Source: Tubulanus polymorphus (lineage: Eukaryota > Nemertea > Palaeonemertea > Tubulaniformes > Tubulanidae). From it: DNA of 64,000 nt. Below are positions 41,704 through 54,749 of the stretch, in pieces (position 1 is the stretch's first letter; each line of letters opens with the position of its first letter). The stretch covers positions 14,534,450 to 14,598,449 of the forward strand of contig NC_134026.1 of the NCBI RefSeq assembly GCF_964204645.1, read 5' to 3'. The translations under genes and the position numbers were made by a program. The notes beneath the pieces were generated by a model that saw nothing but the letters and a program-made list of their open reading frames with translations, was not told where the DNA came from and made no database searches.

Positions 41704-43056
41704 TTACTTGATATTTTTTGATATCATGTTTACTAACCCAAAAATAATAGCACTTACAACTGTAATTAAAAATAAAATAATATGTTCAGCAGCAAAGTTA
41801 ATAATGTTTCCTGCAGATTTCAATATAAAACCAACAATTGATGCAATAACTCCGGGCAATGCTGCAGCAGATTTTTTAGATAGTTCCCATAAATATTTTG
41901 CTAATTTCTTTAAACCATCTTTAACTTTATCTTGTATAGAATTATTACCTGGGGGCTTATCCGGTTTATTTGGAGTAGGAGTAGATTTTAAAGCATTTGA
42001 TATTGCTAAACCAATTGTTGTAAATAACATAGTTACAGCTGTTAGAATTGATAGAATTGTTATACCTTCTAACTTAAATAATAATTCTATTCTATCTTTT
42101 AATGATATTTTAGAAACTGGTTTTATTATTAACTCTTTAAAAATAACTTTTAATCTATTAATATTATAATCATATGATTTTAATAATAATTTAATTTCTC
42201 CTTTTTGTAATTCTATGTTATATTCTAAATCATCTTTTTCTTTTTCTAAACGTAATTCTTTTTGCCTATATTCTATTTCATCAATTACTTGATGATCTAA
42301 ATCAGACTTGTTCTATTTCTTTATTTTTATCAGTTAATTCTTTTTCTAAAGTTCTAATTTTAAAATCTCTTATACTTTTATCATGCGCAATTTTATCAGA
42401 TGCAAGTCTTATACTTTTAATTTCTCTAATTGCTTCATCAGAAAATATATTATTTAAATCTTCTAATTGTTGATATGTTGCATCAATTAATCCATTCGGT
42501 AAAAGTTTTTCAATTGGGACTTTATTTGATTTAAGTTTACTAGTTTTGGAAGTTTTATTCTGTTCAGAAGTTGTTTCTGTTTCTGATTTCTTTTTGATTA
42601 TTTCAAATAATTCATTAATTCTTTGTTTAAATACTCTTCTATTTTTATTTATTTCTGTGTCGGTAACATCAGTTATTACATTACTATTACTTATTCTTTT
42701 AATTCTATCTGGATCTAAATCACTCAATCAGCATCTCTATCATTTATATTATACCCAGATCTTTCAAATACAGGTTTGAATATATGTATAAATTCATTAT
42801 ATTCTAAATTTTTCTTTGATAAATCTGGATTTTCATTTTCAGTAGGTATTCTCGATTTAGCTCCTCTAATATATTCATCTGTTGATGGGGCTTTAGAACC
42901 ACTATCTGTTAAATTAGAATTATATGCTGATGAATTATCATCATCAATATTAGTCTCATTAAGATTAGCACCTGCATCATTATAATCATCATCAATATAT
43001 CCTTCATCATTATTTCCCATGTCACCCAATGGAATATCTTCTCCACCTTCTGCCAT
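41704..43056 (-). pseudogene. Copy C of the 488-aa membrane protein gene, broken
   Basis: Acidic start (MAEGGEDIPLGDMGNND) to a stop at 42724 in the same place as the second module of copy A. Middle part 42727-42302 with the coiled coil, shifted near 42300, then the C-terminal membrane block to 41704 (KKSAAALPGVIASIVGF). It keeps the coiled coil that the copy A duplicate lost. Confidence 0.8.
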
Positions 43057-43071
43057 TTACATAATAATAAA

Positions 43072-44486
43072 TTAAAATTTAAAATATAATACTCCTCCGA
43101 TTACAATTCCTATACAAGTTTTACTAATTTAGTATTTTCATGGGATTTATTATCATCATTTAGTTTAATTATTTCATGTTGAATATTATCAGTTTTAATA
43201 TCACCATGTGGGTGCCGTACGGCACCATTTCCTGATGTATTGTAATCTTTTATTTTAGAATCATTATTTAATTTAATATTATTAGTTTTAGTTTCAGTTG
43301 ATTGAATATGTTTTTTATTTTTTTCACCTTCCATTAATTTTGGAGCAGTAATAATCTTTTTATTTATATCATTTAATCCAAATGAATTATTTATTGTTGC
43401 AGTTTTAATTAGATTATTATAACCAATTATATTTCCCATCTTAATGACTAAATCATTCGAAATAATAAATAGATTAGGGCCTATACAATAATTTAATCTA
43501 ATATGTGATTTATCTAAATAATTTTGATACCTTACAATGTTTTCTGGAATCAATCCATTTTTATCATTATGAATTGAATCTTCAAATAATACTTTGAATT
43601 GTTTCTGTGTATCAAATGATGTATTTAAATTTCCAATTATTGGGGATCTTGTTTCAACTTGTGCACCTAAAATACATATCAGATAAGTTCTAATAGATTG
43701 ATTTATTCTTTCTATACCTGATTTAGTAAAACCTTCACTATTTTCTAAAATAAAATAAACCCAACCATTATTGTTTTCTTGTTTTAGATGATCATAAAAT
43801 TTCGGTAATTTATTGAAATTTAATGTTTCTAAATCCTTAGTTTCTATTTTATCATAACCTAATTTATTATTATAGATATTATAAAAACTATTAGATGGTA
43901 TGGGAAGTGCACAATATTCTGGAATCTTTTTAGGGCAAGGAAGTGATCTTATTGTTCCAATTTTTGTTCTAAAATGAGAATTATTTATATCTATATTAAA
44001 TTCATTACAAATTTTATAAAACTTTGATAAATAAATATTATTATCTAATTCTTTAAAATATCTAGATCCTGGTAAAGCACACTCTAATTCATTTTATTTA
44101 ATTCTGATTTGAAAGTATGTATGAAATCTAAATAAACTTTGAATTAATTTATATTTAGAATTATTCAAATGATCATTCCAACTAATTCCACAACCTGTTG
44201 TTGCACAATAAACAGCAAAATTTAATTGGTTCTGCCAATACTTCATATTAGATTTTAATAACCATTGTTTTTCATCTTTCAATTTTTTAAAATTAATTAA
44301 ATTTACATGAAATATATTTTCCATCTTTGCATTAAAATTATTAGTTTCAGTAACATAAATTTCTAAATTAGTTAATGAATCTAAAATTTCATTTCTATAT
44401 GTAATATCTTTATTAAAATCTATTGCTGGAATATTATATTTAATTGATTTATTATATTGGAAAGCTTTTGGAAAACTATCTACCAT
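43072..44486 (-). pseudogene. Copy C of the 433-aa membrane-anchored protein gene, broken
   Basis: Opens MVDSFPKAFQYNKSIKYNIP and keeps YWQNQLNFAVYCATTGCGIS. It shifts near 44095, 43800 and 43560 and ends with the same palindromic insertion (GGTGCCGTACGGCACC near 43215) and end-frame damage as 17704-17985. Confidence 0.78.
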
Positions 44487-44502
44487 TTATATAATTAAAA
44501 AA

Positions 44503-44936
44503 TTAATAATTAACTAATTCTTTTAATAATTTATCTTGTTCTTCAACTGTTATATGGCCATTTAAACTTATTACATAATCTAGTGTATTCTTTAATTTAT
44601 TAATTTCTTTTATATTAGTTTTAATTTTTTCTTTATTACTTTTTATATTAATTTTGAACTTATACCAGTTAAAACACTTGAACTTAAACCTAACACGCCA
44701 ATTGATATAGCTAAAGGTGTTAAATGACTGAATATTGCTAGAAATGTTATTACAGAACTAATTGTAACCGAAACACTAATAATAAGATAATGTATAATTT
44801 TAGATTTTAAATATTTTTTCTTTTTTATCTTTAAGTCACGTTCAAATTCTAATATTTGTTTTTCTAGATATATTTTTAATTTAGTTTTATTTATATCATG
44901 ACGAATAATATCAATATAATCAACTTTATCTTCCAT
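44503..44936 (-). pseudogene. Copy C of the two-helix 144-aa membrane protein gene
   Basis: Same start (MEDKVDYIDIIRHDINKTKL) and two hydrophobic segments as 12995-13429. A loss of bases near 44650 puts the lysine-rich tail in another frame. Confidence 0.7.
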
Positions 44937-44955
44937 TTATTTAGAAAAAAAATTA

Positions 44956-45378
44956 CTAATTAGTAAACTTATGAGCAACAAATATAACAATAACTGTTCC
45001 GCCTAAAATCCATATTATTTCATATTTCTTCTGTTCATTACTTGGGGTATAATAATCTGATATTGTAGGTTTATGTAGATGTAATTTTTCTTTATTGGTT
45101 ACCGCGTTATATAAACTCATTGCATCATCAACTGATTGAAAATCTCTATGTGAAATCTTCTGATCATATAATTCCTTGTTAATATAATCCATATAGTTTT
45201 GTCTCTTTTCACTATATTCTTCTGCTGCTTTATTGTATTTTTCTAATGCTAAGTGATGTCTTCTTTGTTCTCCTAATGAACTATTTTTATCAATATGCTT
45301 AAATAAATTACCACCACCAGTAAATGCTAAAGCGTTAACAATTGCCGATCCTATAATAGTTATAATCGCAGAAGCCAA
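44956..45378 (-). pseudogene. Copy C of the conserved 140-aa membrane protein, start codon lost
   Basis: The reading frame is open and matches 12553-12975, including LAFTGGGNLFKH and the C-terminal helix. Where copy A has TAAATAAATGGC the minus strand here reads TAAATAATTGGC, so the ATG is gone and no nearby replacement exists. Confidence 0.7.
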
Positions 45379-45394
45379 TTATTTAGCAAAAAAA

Positions 45395-45625
45395 TTATGC
45401 ATTTATATGGGAGGAATATATTTTTGTTTTTTCCAAATAATCAATAGTTAAATAAGATAAAGTAACTGCTAACGTTAATTTTAAGATATCATTTATATCA
45501 AATCTATCAACATTAACACTTCCCATTTTGAATACTTTTTTTAATACCATTGAATAACCAACAGTTCCAACAGATAGTAATGCTCCATTATATAATCCAG
45601 TTATTATCCACTTATTATCACTCAT
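45395..45625 (-). CDS. Copy C of the small two-helix protein
   Basis: 76 residues, same as 12307-12528 until YLEK, where a one-base shift changes the last residues (TKIYSSHINA instead of QKYIPPI). The start directly follows the stop of its neighbour. Confidence 0.6.
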   Translation of the reverse strand: MSDNKWIITGLYNGALLSVGTVGYSMVLKKVFKMGSVNVDRFDINDILKLTLAVTLSYLTIDYLEKTKIYSSHINA

Positions 45626-45967
45626 TTATTTATCAAAAAAATTACTATCATCAAAATATTTAGTTATCTTAGTGATGATTAATTCAACATTTATTTCATT
45701 ACTACTTTTATGATTATCATATATTTTGGATAATATGTTTTTAATATCATCAATAATTCCATCTTCATTTAATTCATAATATTCTAAAGGTGATTTAATT
45801 AAATCAATAACTTTTTCTATATTATAATTTTCTTTATTAATCATTGATGCATTGTTAAATGATTTACTTTTTATATCAGTAATTTCATCATTTAGTTTAA
45901 TTCTTATTTCTTTACCATGTTTAAAATCAAACCCAAAACATATACTCGGTCCAACAGTTATATTCAT
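45626..45967 (-). CDS. Copy C of the 113-aa small protein, intact
   Basis: Open from MNITVGPSICFGFDFKHGKE to YFDDSNFFDK. It shows that the TAA in the copy A gene at 12070 is a lesion. No domain recognised. Confidence 0.6.
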   Translation of the reverse strand: MNITVGPSICFGFDFKHGKEIRIKLNDEITDIKSKSFNNASMINKENYNIEKVIDLIKSPLEYYELNEDGIIDDIKNILSKIYDNHKSSNEINVELIITKITKYFDDSNFFDK

Positions 45968-45984
45968 TTATATAGTGAATAAAA

Positions 45985-46743
45985 TTACTCTCCACATCTT
46001 ATAACTAATTCATAAATTACAGGGAAATTATTTAAATCAATTAAGTATCCATTATGATTTCTAATTTCTAATCTAAAATTATTAAAACGAGGAATGCATG
46101 GTTTGAAATCACATTCTGTTAAATTATAATTTATTTGCGTTCCAAATTCTTTAACATTCTTCAATGGTAAAATGTTTAGTAAACCAGAATTACAAGTTAT
46201 ATCTTTAGTTGCTTCGAATGTTTTTGTAGGATCGATTAAATTGCAATAAATATAAAAGTGTGTAAAAGGTATTAAGTTTGGTGTAGCTTCAATATTTGTA
46301 AAAGATTTATCTGGAGGAATTCCTAACAGTTTAGCTATAGGTCTTTTTACCATAAATTTATGTTTTTCAATATCAGCCAACCTTATCTTTATTTTGTTAG
46401 AACTCTCACTTTTTAAAAATCTAATATTAAACCCGGAATTATTACCTGACTTGTGCCAGGCTTTTCTATTAATTTCTTGTGCCAATGTATCTAAATTATA
46501 TAACCCCGGGTTTAAATATATATAGGCCAATTCATTTTTATTTTTACTAAAAATTAAAAAGGCTCTATGTTCAACAGTTTTATTCGATATATTATAAAAA
46601 GAATTACATAAACTTATATTTTCTAATTTTAAATCAACACAATTTTTATATTCCCTATCTAATTGAACTAGTAAATTATGAGATTTATAATTTGTAAGCC
46701 TTCTAGAATCAACAAAAATTCTGTATTCTTTTTATTCCGCCAT
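45985..46743 (-). pseudogene. Copy C putative penton protein, stop at codon 4
   Basis: Minus strand reads ATGGCGGAATAA, then continues open with EYRIFVDSRRLTN and the rest of the protein to 45985, matching 11187-11948. Only the early stop is seen as damage. Confidence 0.65.
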
Positions 46744-46760
46744 TTATTTTACATATTTTC

Positions 46761-47119
46761 TTATTCGAAATCTATTTCATGGTGCCCTTTTTCATTCTTA
46801 CCTTTGTATACGAAATAGAAATCTCCAGAACATAATTTTTCTAAGTCTTCACTTGATAATCTATGAAATCTATCCGGTAAATATATTCTGAATTTATATG
46901 TATTTCCTTTTAATCCTTCATATTCTAAGTGTATAACTAATTTGTCTCCATATTTGTTAGTAACTGTATCAATATTTGTAATTAGATATTTCTTATGGAT
47001 TATTAATTCTTTTTTTTTAACTTCTTAAATTTATAATCTACTGATTTGACATTTGAAGTATCTTTTATTCTATCTAGAAATGATTTGTTGTTCTCACTGT
47101 GCACTTGTTTACTCTCCAT
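46761..47119 (-). pseudogene. Copy C of the small conserved (OB-like) gene, frameshifted
   Basis: Starts MESKQVHSENNKSFLDRIKD. A lengthened A-run near 47010-47025 shifts the frame, after which YGDKLVIHLEYEGLK and DRFHRLSSEDLEKL continue to the normal end. Confidence 0.7.
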
Positions 47120-47148
47120 TTATAATACATATTTTTATTAAAATTTGA

Positions 47149-50100
47149 TTAACACGTTAGAATTCTTTTCATTATCTCGTTCTCTTTTGTTTGTTCTCTT
47201 TTAAATTTTAAGTATTCATCTAAATTACAACCATAAGCAACTGTATGAATTCCATCATCTAAAATATATATTTTATCATCAAATGGGTTTAGACAAATCT
47301 TTTCAATTTCTTCAATAAACATTTCATGATCTTCAGATCTTAAACATCCCATCTTATGTTTTCTAACTTCTTCATTGAATATACAATTGATGTAATCTTT
47401 GAAATGAATATTCTTTTCTACTACACTTTTGGTTATTCCTTTTAACTTTTTAGCTTCATGTTCTTTAGTTTTATATGAATACATTTTAGATCTAATACCT
47501 ATGAACTCTATAATTTCTTCACCACCTAATTCATCCTTAAACTTCCCTGGAACTTTTTTATTATCATTGCTAAACAATTCATGATCTTTAGGATAGTTAC
47601 TAAAATCAAAATGATGTTTTAATGTTTTTAAATCATCTGTTATGTTATTAGTTTTTATCTTTAATATGTAACTGTCAGTATCAAAATATAATATTTCTAT
47701 ATGTTTTTCTCCAAAAAGTGGTTGTAATACATTATAATAGAATTCATACATTAGTAATTTTGATAATTCTAAAACTGAAGCGCCAACATAGATTGGTTTA
47801 TTAAATTTCATTGATGTTCTTCTCATCTTAACTGCGGCTAAATTTTCATCAAATATTCTGTTACCAATGAACTTAGGATATGTTTGTAAATGCCTTATCC
47901 TTTTACCATTACTAACTAACTCAATATCATTTCTATTTCTAATATTTTCACAAGTCTTACCATAGAATGCATTATTCATTAACTTGAAGAAATCTTTCTC
48001 GATATCAGTTTTAGCTTCAGTTCTCTGTTTGGTGTTAAAATCTATATATTTTTCTAACCACTTAGATTGACTGAATGAAATATATCTACGTACTTTTTTT
48101 AGAACCATTCCTTGTTTTAGATAAAACTTTAACATTCTATAATGTACTACATAATTATATTTATCTTCCTGAGTTACCATTAACTTTTCTGTATGAATAT
48201 GATTTTCGGGTTTAATTCTTTTTTGATAATTTGATAATTCTTCATGAGTTACAGTTTTATGTTCTGGACAGTATGCTAGATTTCTAGATTTAAATTTAAT
48301 ATGTTCAGGATATTCCAAGTCTACAACAAAAAAGTAACCAGTATCTGAATCATCTGCAATATCTAGAATTATTTTCTTCCAATCAAATTTGTCATTATTT
48401 TCATGTTGTAAAACTTCACTTATTTCAAATACTCCATAAGGTTGTGGTTCCATCATTGCCCAACCATAAAAATTATTTGCATCTATATATAATAACTTAT
48501 ATCCAGGGTTATCATTTACATCGAAATATCTATCACCTAATACACCTGAAACTCCTCCTCTTATAGATTTTTCAAATAATAATAATTGATCTATATTTGT
48601 TAATAAATCCATTTTTATATCTGTAAATTTTAATCCACAATCCCATGTTAAACCTGGACTTGAATAACAATGACAAGGATCAATATTGAAATATTTTAGG
48701 TTTACATCTCTAAACCTTTCGAATATATCGGTTAATAATAATACATCTGATTTTAGATATAAATCTACTAATTGCCCATGATTTTTCATTCTAAAATGAT
48801 TCCAAATATTCAATGTTCTATTATATACTTCATCTTTAACATATTCATTTTTTAATTCATCATAGAATTGTTCTTTTAATAATTCAGTTATATTAAAATC
48901 ATTATGTGATTTATAAAATGAATATGGAATTGCGCCTTTATATCTCATTAATTCAAAATCATCATTATTTGGGTAGTGTTGCTTTAATATTTTTAATTCA
49001 TCATCAACTAATGATTTTGATAAGTTATCTAATGAACTATTTAAAAATCTATATGAATCTATAAATCTTAGGCAACCAAATTGGAATGATATATAATTCT
49101 CAGATGTTTTAGCTAACATTCTAAATTTATAAGTTGGTATTTTATCTTTTGATCTATTTGAATTTAATCTTTCTATTTCATTATTGATTTCTTCTATTTT
49201 ATGGCATAACTGTTTGATGAATAAATGCGCATCATATTCTGATAGATTATGAAATATAACTGGTACAAAGTTAATTTTCTTAGCTTGTAAGTTACAGTTC
49301 TCATGTGCAGCGCCTCTAAACTTTCCCGTTCAAATGATCATGGTCTCTTACTTTTTTATCTCTAAAATTAAATATCTTTTCACAATAATAACATTTATCT
49401 GTAAACACAAATTCTTCTTCTTCTGTCATAATTATTTTTTTATTTTTATTTAACTTTTCATAAAATTTTATTTCATATTCAATTAATAAGTCACAAAAAT
49501 GATTAATACCATTTTCATTTCTATAATGATAATATTCACTTTCAATTAGTTCTGGATAATCAGATTTAATATATAACCCGAAAGCAGCAGCTGATTGATG
49601 AATCTTTTTAATAGTATTTGTTTTTGGTGGTTCTTCTGAAAAATCATTTTCATTAGAATTTAATTTCTTTCTTTTATAATATATTTCTTTTCTATCTTGA
49701 TCAGTTAATTCTTTATTTGATGATTCAAAATCTCCATATATGACAAATGGAACTTTATTTTTGTAATCATATTTTTTGAATTCTAATATTTTATCCTTTT
49801 CATTTGGTAAAACTAATTTACAATAATCATGATTTTCACATAATTGTTTATGATTTAATAATGCACTTTCAGTTCTCAATTTATGTAAACATTTTCTACA
49901 TAGATATATTTTATTATCAAAATCATTTTCTGATTTAAAAAATAAATCAATTCTTTTAATCCACATATAATGATTCTCATAATATAATATATCTATAACA
50001 TCGTTTGAATCATAATCTTTTGATAGGTATAAAGGTTCTAATGTATAATCTTTTATATTGTTACCTTTTGTATTTGGTAATTTGATTGAATCAAATACAT

Positions 50101-50993
50101 TTATTACATATATTATTATCTCTTTCTATTTTTGGGATGTTTTTAATTATAACAGGATACTTATCTATCTTATAATTATTTTCATCTATTGGTTTTGATT
50201 TAGTTAACTTATTATATTTTGTGTTATAAACATGTAAAGTCATAAATATTATTTCATCAAATATTAAACCAGATCCTTCAAATTATTTCTCTTCTATTTT
50301 AGTTTTTACTTCATTATAACATTTATCTAATTTATCATCTATATGTTGTTTAGATATAATATGTTGTGAATGAGAATTTGTATTATATATTGGTTTATCT
50401 TCAGATTTTATAAACTTTACTTTAACTGATATACTAATTTTAGGATATTCAACATCAGTTATTATTTTTATTATTTCTTTCATATTTTCTAAATGTTTTT
50501 TATTTTCTTCTAATGTTTTTCCTTAGTGAAATTTAAACTCGATAGCTGCTGGGCCAATATCACTTTTAAATGCTTCGGTTATCTCTATATCTTTTTTATT
50601 ATCCAATAAATTAATATATTTTCTTACATCTTCCATGTATGGTCTTTTATTGTTTAATTTATTTTTTATGCTTTTAATTGTCTTCTGTTTCTTATCATTA
50701 TCTTTATCAAAATAATCTTCACCTAAAATATCATTATTCTTATTTCTAATATGACTTTTAGATTTTAAATGTTCTTTATAATATCTTTTATCACTGAATG
50801 ATTGATTACATGTATCACATTTATATATTTCTTTTTCATTCCTTAATTCATCTAATTTAGTTTCTAATATACCATCTTCATATTCTAATTTCAATTTATT
50901 CTCTAAATGTGTTTTAGTTTTATTGTGTCTTTCTTTTTGGGATTTATCTATATTGATATTACATGTTGGGCAGTAGTACTTATTTGCTTCCAT
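47149..50993 (-). pseudogene. polB: PolB of copy C, broken upstream but with an intact polymerase half
   Basis: Fragments 50993-50523, 50483-50283, 49966-49316 and 49119-47149 line up with the copy A protein. The N-terminal half has stops near 50522, 50282 and 50110 and shifts near 49320 and 49120. The last 656 codons are open and keep motif A with its aspartate (LLYIDANNFYGW), motif B (KLMNNAFYGKT) and motif C (YFDTDSY). The zinc fingers and exonuclease motif (YGDFES) are present in the upstream pieces. Confidence 0.9.
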
Positions 50994-51004
50994 TTTAATA
51001 CTAA

Positions 51005-51026
51005 ATTTTTTGTTAAAATTGATTTT
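51005..51026 (-). promoter_or_regulatory. Early-type promoter-like motif before PolB C
   Basis: Minus strand AAAATCAATTTTAACAAAAAAT, 11 bp upstream of the PolB ATG, as in copy A. Confidence 0.5.
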
Positions 51027-51066
51027 AGAAGTTCAATGATTTATATTTTATTCATATATATGAATA

Positions 51067-51304
51067 CTTTACGACATCCGGTATATTTGAATCAGACTGG
51101 TTTTCCGTACTCGTCATTTTCGGTTTCTCTGGATCGGATTGCGTATTATCGCTCACATAATTTGCCACTTTGATGAGACAAAGTTTTTGCGAAGTCTCCC
51201 AGCTAAGTAACGAGCTACTGGGGCCAGACACAACGTATACGCTCTCCCTACGCGATTGCGCGATTGTTGCATAATTCAGCTTCGGTTTACCAAGCAGGTC
51301 CAAA
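51067..51304 (-). pseudogene. pol: Gypsy II protease-RT connector
   Basis: Reads LDLLGKPKLNYATIAQ ... SLLSWETSQKLCLIKVANYV, the segment that in Gypsy elements links protease to RT. It continues the protease that stops at 61722 and is cut at 51066 by Polinton C. The RT palm that should follow (roughly 700 bp) is absent from the window. Confidence 0.75.
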
Positions 51305-51857
51305 CACATTATTATTCGAAAATGGAATTATTAAATTCATGGAATCAATTGTAAAGCTGAAAAAAGAAAACGGTTTTGCTTCGGTCAAAGGATTGATAGA
51401 TAATTTGTTACCTAGCAGTGCGGGTTTGCATAGAACGTGTGATTCAGCTGTTAGCACTGACCGAGGCTACAATATTGTAACCTAGGTCGGTTCACTGCAC
51501 AACTTTTTTTGTAAACACTGACCGAGGCTACAATATTGTAGCCTAGGTCGGTTCACTGCATGACCATTGCTTGCGATTACTGGCCCAACCCCAGTCGGTT
51601 GTTTTTACAGTATTTGAAGTACTGGCCAATTGGATGTTACCATAAATAAACAGTATTTTGAAGATGTGGTGACAGAGAGAATCTGTTTTTATTTTGTCTT
51701 GAGAAAGTCCTACTGTTCGCTATTCTGTGTCAAAATATGAATTGAAATATAACGGATGGATTTAGTTTCCTTTCCCGATACTGTATTTATGCTTTTAATC
51801 ATGAAGGATAATTATGTTATAGCAATTATAGTGATAACCTACGACAGTTTCAGATTC
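51305..51857 (+). repeat. Left end of element X copy 2
   Basis: Matches 5751-6284. Palindrome units at about 51462-51493 and 51524-51555. After 51857 the sequence is unique in the window. Confidence 0.85.
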
Positions 51858-54740
51858 ACGTATTAGAAAACGACAATTACCTTTAAATTCCAAATTTCAT
51901 TTGGAAAGCGGCGTTTATGCGCACAATTCCTAAAATGTCAGAATTCCGAAAACTAGGGATTCACACGGTTAGAATGTTAACTAAATAAGTTTCGTCCGAG
52001 CAAATGATTACTATGAGAAACTAACGGCGAAACTTCACGGGTCGGTGCGATCTGTGCGCTGCATGAACGGGTTTTTGGTATCAAATGTAAAATATCGGCC
52101 GTGTACATGTTCGGATTCGTACCGATACATTGAGTTTAGTTCAATTGTTTGATCATTATAGTTTAGGAGCTCTGTGTGACGTCACTGAGCGCGCTGATCA
52201 AAAATAGTGTGCACACTGTGAGCATCACATGTTGCTTGGTTTTAAAGGACAGTGTGCTAATTGACTATACACGAAAATGGGCTTGACCAAAATTCTCTTC
52301 CTGACAGAGGAATGTATAATCGCACTGATATAGCTGTCCTGCTAGGTTGAAGGGTGTTTGAACTTCGCCGAATTCAGTTAAAATTCAATGAAATACCATA
52401 ATTAATAAAATCTTATTGACGGATATTTACCGCTATATCTAAGTTATTTTTCAGTGCGTTTTAAAATTACATTGAATTCATCGTTCGAGGTCAATGATGG
52501 CGCAAAACATTTTAAATTGAGTCTAGTTGGGAGAATATTCCTTTACTTTAGGGTGATTTAGTATTTTATGAATCAAGAAATTATTTACAATGGACTAATT
52601 TTCCGCTAGCAGCAAAACAACACACTGTTATCTGAACTGTCAATCATTACGTCGTGTCTAGTTTAACAAGTAGATATAGACTAAAAAAGGATGCGTGGTT
52701 CCCACGCGAGAACCAAACAAGACGGTTGTTAGTGGACGTACTCAAGTTGGATGGTCAGGAGTCAACAACGGTTTAAATAATTTATAAAAACAGATGTAAG
52801 CAGTTGTAAACTTGTGAACAGAGGAAATATCAACATATATACACAATTGTGTCTAACTTTCTCCTGTCTGGTTTTATGTTAAATATATATTTTGTTTGAA
52901 TAAATATTCAAATATCGATCCGGAAGAGCAATGCGGCCAACAACATTTTATTTTGAGTTTGAAAAAAAGACCTGTTGACTCGGTAAGACGGCTGTTCGAT
53001 TTACCGGGTGCTCACTACTATGTTTTAAATGGCTATGAAAACGGAGTCGAACCAAGAACAGCAATTAAGCTTGATGTCTCGTTTCCCTCACAGATGACAT
53101 ATATCAGAATCAGTTTTCTCAAAATATGTTTCTTATTGAAGTCCTTGATTCGTGCTTGAATATATACATAAGATTTTACAAATGAACACAAAGATATAAC
53201 AAGAATTGAGGTCTTGGTTATTTGGTGACAAGTCGAATCGTTTGGAACTAAGAAAAATCCTCAGACTTAGAAAAGTCTGACTTAAGTTGAATTTCCGAAA
53301 AGTACGACTACTAATTGTTTCTGTTATCGGAAATTAAATCAACATCTACATCTAATGTATCTATTGATACGAAACGGTTTTAGGACCGTAGATTGATTGA
53401 AAGTTACGGAGAGGGAGGGGTAGCTCTATCGCATTAAAATATTATTGCTCAGTTATACACATGGCATTCATCCATTTAGCTCAAACAACAAACACACTTC
53501 TGCGCAGAAAAATACCAAGGCTATATATGCTTAATCATGTATTTCATTGATACAGACAATAAAATCGCTGTCCGCATTTTGTCCCCTTGCTTATAAGTCA
53601 CGTTTGTTATCTAATACAAATTAATAAAGGTCAGCAGAATTTAAGGGCTTTCACCGTTGAGTAGTAGCCTATCTGCAATGAGGCCTGGTCATGCACATGT
53701 GTTATATTAGAAATACAATATAGCTTTTCAATTTTTTAGGCGAAACGTTGCTTTGAAAATATTCGCCGCGTCTTGATTTTCTTGAGGGATTTCTCTTGAT
53801 TGTTAAAATTATATCAAATCATCCTGTCTCAAAAAGTATGAAACCTAGAAATATGTAACCAATTTGGAATTGGATGAAAGGTTCAAATTCAAAATAAGCC
53901 ATTCGACCCTGTTATCAAACATATCAGTGTTCTTTAAAACACTTGTTAATCGGAGGATTTTTAAGCCGAGCTTCAAACATTTCGATTCCTGAACTAAAAT
54001 GATTATGTGGCATGTAATTATCCAAGACTATGAATACGTTTCAGGCAACCGTTTAAGGTGTTCCTTTTATCCGGGAAGGATTTGTTTCAATCTCACTTTT
54101 AGGATATCAACAGATCACTATGAAAAGTAACGGTATCGAGTGGTCGCTGGCAGATTTAGCAGTTAAAATCGCCACACGTGTTAAATGTTTGCATTGATAC
54201 AGGCGATTAGAGGGACACATGGCATCCACTGCATATAAAACAGTAGATAGATTTCTGGAGATTTGAAGTTTGGATGCTCTGATGAACTCTATCAGCTGTT
54301 GGTTAAAGCATAGCAGTGCTAAATTTCTATGGTTATAGTACATTGCAGGTGACCCAAATGATTCGCCTGCTGCCTGGATACTATAAACCTGGTACCTACG
54401 AGCATGGAATCTTTTAGATGGATATCTGGACGTTATAGTACAGTGTTCATGACTATAGAACCAGGTGACCCGAATTCCCCACCTGCCTGAAAATCTCATA
54501 GCGGAGGTAACGCGTATACCTTTGCTGCACACCGATCTCCTTGAAAGGTCAAAATGGTATTTTTGTGAAGAAGTAGACGGGATCTCCATCTGATTTAACA
54601 CAGGGTACATAAATATTTGACTAATACTTTTAAACAAGATTTCTTCAGAATAAAATCTACGTCCAAATATCTGGCTCTGGGCACTTTTTCTGATTCTCAC
54701 ATTCGGCAAAATATGGATCTTTTAGACTAACTCAAAAATC
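51858..54740. other. Interior of element X, no gene recognised
   Basis: Mixed composition. One frame at 52896-53156 looks protein-like (described separately); nothing else is convincing. A minus-strand 200-codon frame at 54107-54709 lacks any recognisable motif and partly overlaps the Penelope flank. Confidence 0.4.
52896..53156 (+). CDS. Unrecognised protein-like frame
   Basis: Residues DPEEQCGQQHFILSLKKRPV then DSVRRLFDLPGAHYYVLNGY and NGVEPRTAIKLDVSFPSQ have the residue balance of a real protein rather than chance AT-rich coding. A pyrimidine tract plus CAG (TTTCCCTCACAG) lies at about 53088, so the frame may end at an exon border. It could be a host exon, or a remnant of a gene of element X. 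No family recognised. Confidence 0.3.
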
Positions 54741-54749
54741 TCAAACCTA

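Larger units (their letters stand above)
33365..51066. mobile_element. Polinton/Maverick copy C, nearly full length (17.7 kb)
   Basis: Left hairpin end is intact. Rightward genes: HNH nuclease, two or three small genes, integrase with chromodomain, packaging ATPase. Leftward genes from the other end: PolB, small conserved gene, penton, membrane genes, capsid gene, zinc-finger gene. The two sets converge at 39080-39495. This length and layout are those of Polintons. The right terminal hairpin is missing, and the AT-rich sequence stops at 51066 against Gypsy sequence. Most genes carry stops or frameshifts. Confidence 0.88.

Noticed and set aside
54107-54709. Minus-strand frame of 200 codons
   Set aside because: No recognisable motif or low-complexity-free conserved block; likely chance or antisense to decayed repeat sequence.
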